DNA from: Bacteroidota bacterium
GTDB taxonomy: Bacteria > Bacteroidota > Bacteroidia > Chitinophagales > Chitinophagaceae
Direction: 5' to 3'
Assembly (NCBI GenBank): GCA_013289175.1
Contig: JABDAN010000019.1
Location: 1 to 43,166, forward strand
DNA: 43,166 bases
In this document: positions 42,208-43,166 of the stretch, one piece after another
Layout of the letters: the number at the start of each line of letters is the position of its first letter
Position numbering within the stretch: position 1 is the stretch's first letter
The notes under the pieces: model-generated
Database searches by the model: none
What the model was told of the DNA's origin: nothing
What the model saw: only the letters and a program-made list of their open reading frames with translations
Translations under genes and position numbers: made by a program

Positions 42208-43166
42208 TTACAGGAACTCATAACCGATATCCCTTCGGAAATACATTCCATCAAAATCAATCTTGGTCAGAACCACCATCGATCTGCGAATGGCTTCCTG
42301 GAGGTTACCAGCATAAGATGTCACACAAAGCACCCTTCCCCCATTGGTCAATACCTGATTGTCTTCAGTGCGGGTACCGGCGTGAAAAATCAGGCTGTCT
42401 TCATGCACCGAATCCAGGCCGGTTATCGGATAACCCTTCTCATAACTACCCGGATATCCCCGGCTTACCGCCACCATGGTTGCAGCCGCACGGGAATCTA
42501 TTTCTATGGTTTTTTCTTTCAGCTTTTTATCGGCAACGGCCTGGAAAAGTTCCACCAGATCATTTTTCAAGCGGGGGACGACCACTTCTGTTTCGGGATC
42601 TCCCATCCGGCAGTTATACTCAATGACCATCGGTTCGTCTTGCACCTTAATGAGTCCGATGAAAATAAAACCCCGATAGTCAATGCCATCTGCTTTCAAG
42701 CCCCGGATGGTCGGATCGACGATCCTTTCTTTTACTTTGGCCATGAACGCGTGATCGGCGAAGGGAACCGGACTTACCGCACCCATTCCACCGGTATTGG
42801 GTCCCTTATCCCCCTCTCCAATTTTCTTATAGTCTTTGGCTTCAGGTAAAAGCACATAGTCGTCCCCGTCAGTAAGTACAAAAACCGACAGTTCGATACC
42901 ATCAAGAAATTCTTCCACGACCACCCGGCGTCCTGCTTCTCCGAATTTATCCTGTTGCAACATGAGTTCAAATTCCGCCATGGCTTCAATCGGGCTTTGA
43001 CAAATGATCACGCCCTTTCCGGCCGCCAGGCCGTCGGCTTTCAAAACAACGGGCAAGGAATGCGATTTTAAATATTCGGAACCCTCAGAAAAATGATCTG
43101 CATCAAATTCTTTGTATCCAGCCGTGGGAATACCGTGTCTGAGCATGAACTGTTTTGAAAACGCCT
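42208..43166 (-). CDS. purD: Phosphoribosylamine--glycine ligase PurD, partial
   Basis: PurD joins glycine to phosphoribosylamine in de novo purine synthesis. The gene runs leftward and its 5' end is beyond base 43166: the frame stays open to the edge, reading AFSKQFMLRHGIPTAGY, which is internal PurD sequence. The visible 319 residues cover the ATP-grasp domain (VLKADGLAAGKGVIIC, EFLDGIELSVFVLTDG, TGGMGAVSPVPF), the metal-binding EYNCRMGDPETEVV, and the C-terminal domain (GYPGSYEKGYPITG, FHAGT). The Met at 43146 is an internal residue, not the start. Confidence 0.96.
   Translation of the reverse strand, partial: AFSKQFMLRHGIPTAGYKEFDADHFSEGSEYLKSHSLPVVLKADGLAAGKGVIICQSPIEAMAEFELMLQQDKFGEAGRRVVVEEFLDGIELSVFVLTDGDDYVLLPEAKDYKKIGEGDKGPNTGGMGAVSPVPFADHAFMAKVKERIVDPTIRGLKADGIDYRGFIFIGLIKVQDEPMVIEYNCRMGDPETEVVVPRLKNDLVELFQAVADKKLKEKTIEIDSRAAATMVAVSRGYPGSYEKGYPITGLDSVHEDSLIFHAGTRTEDNQVLTNGGRVLCVTSYAGNLQEAIRRSMVVLTKIDFDGMYFRRDIGYEFL

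Noticed and set aside
41934-42626. A 230-codon rightward frame across the purD 3' end
   Set aside because: It overlaps purD on the opposite strand, is rich in Pro and His as expected of an antisense shadow, and has no start signal.

Overview
The window reads as a stretch of chromosome from a member of the phylum Bacteroidota, probably of the Chitinophagaceae/Sphingobacteriia type. The evidence is gene content (GldJ, a TonB-dependent receptor with a carboxypeptidase-regulatory-like N-terminal domain, a protein with a probable type IX secretion C-terminal domain, an AtpB with a long N-terminal extension, DUF47 next to PiT) and promoters. Several promoters fit the Bacteroidota consensus TTG-N19/20-TAnnTTTG, and Shine-Dalgarno sequences are mostly absent. 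No tRNA, rRNA, CRISPR array, insertion sequence or prophage was seen. Most of the window is housekeeping DNA.

Layout. 1-5000: the end of gldJ with a strong terminator, murF, then a leftward group of a flippase-like membrane protein, a DUF3108 protein and a diheme cytochrome c. 5000-9700: ruvC and a HIT protein rightward; leftward rsmA (ksgA), a 2-hydroxyacid dehydrogenase and greA; pdxA divergent from rsmA. 10000-15100: a secreted protein with a T9SS-like tail, a leftward TonB receptor / TPR protein / winged-helix regulator unit, and a secreted protein of unknown role. 15300-19700: the ATP synthase operon atpB-E-F-H-A, closed by a terminator directly after atpA. 19860-23910: an ABC exporter preceded by a 739-residue secreted protein whose C-terminus carries a possible clan CD-like His/Cys motif. 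24100-28800: a PhoB/PhoR-type two-component system, a metallophosphoesterase, and DUF47 plus PiT phosphate transport. 28960-33560: rfbA, galE, the C-terminal half of a split transketolase, then an ECF sigma factor, a candidate anti-sigma protein and a CpxP/Spy-like periplasmic protein. 33660-35820: a nucleotide pyrophosphatase/phosphodiesterase-like enzyme and an MBL-fold hydrolase. 35865-41970: the elongasome operon mreB-mreC-mreD-mrdA-rodA. 42208 to the end: purD, cut by the window edge.

How the parts work together. murF and mreBCD-mrdA-rodA supply peptidoglycan precursor and lateral wall synthesis. The ATP synthase genes encode all of Fo plus the delta and alpha subunits of F1; gamma, beta and epsilon must lie elsewhere. 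The two-component system and phosphate transport genes suggest, but do not prove, a phosphate-responsive block. The sigma / anti-sigma-like / CpxP-like trio looks like an envelope-stress module.

The least explained part is the 739-residue protein plus ABC exporter. Its promoter is preceded by two identical 10-bp direct repeats 21 bp apart, in the intergenic region shared with the divergent response regulator gene.
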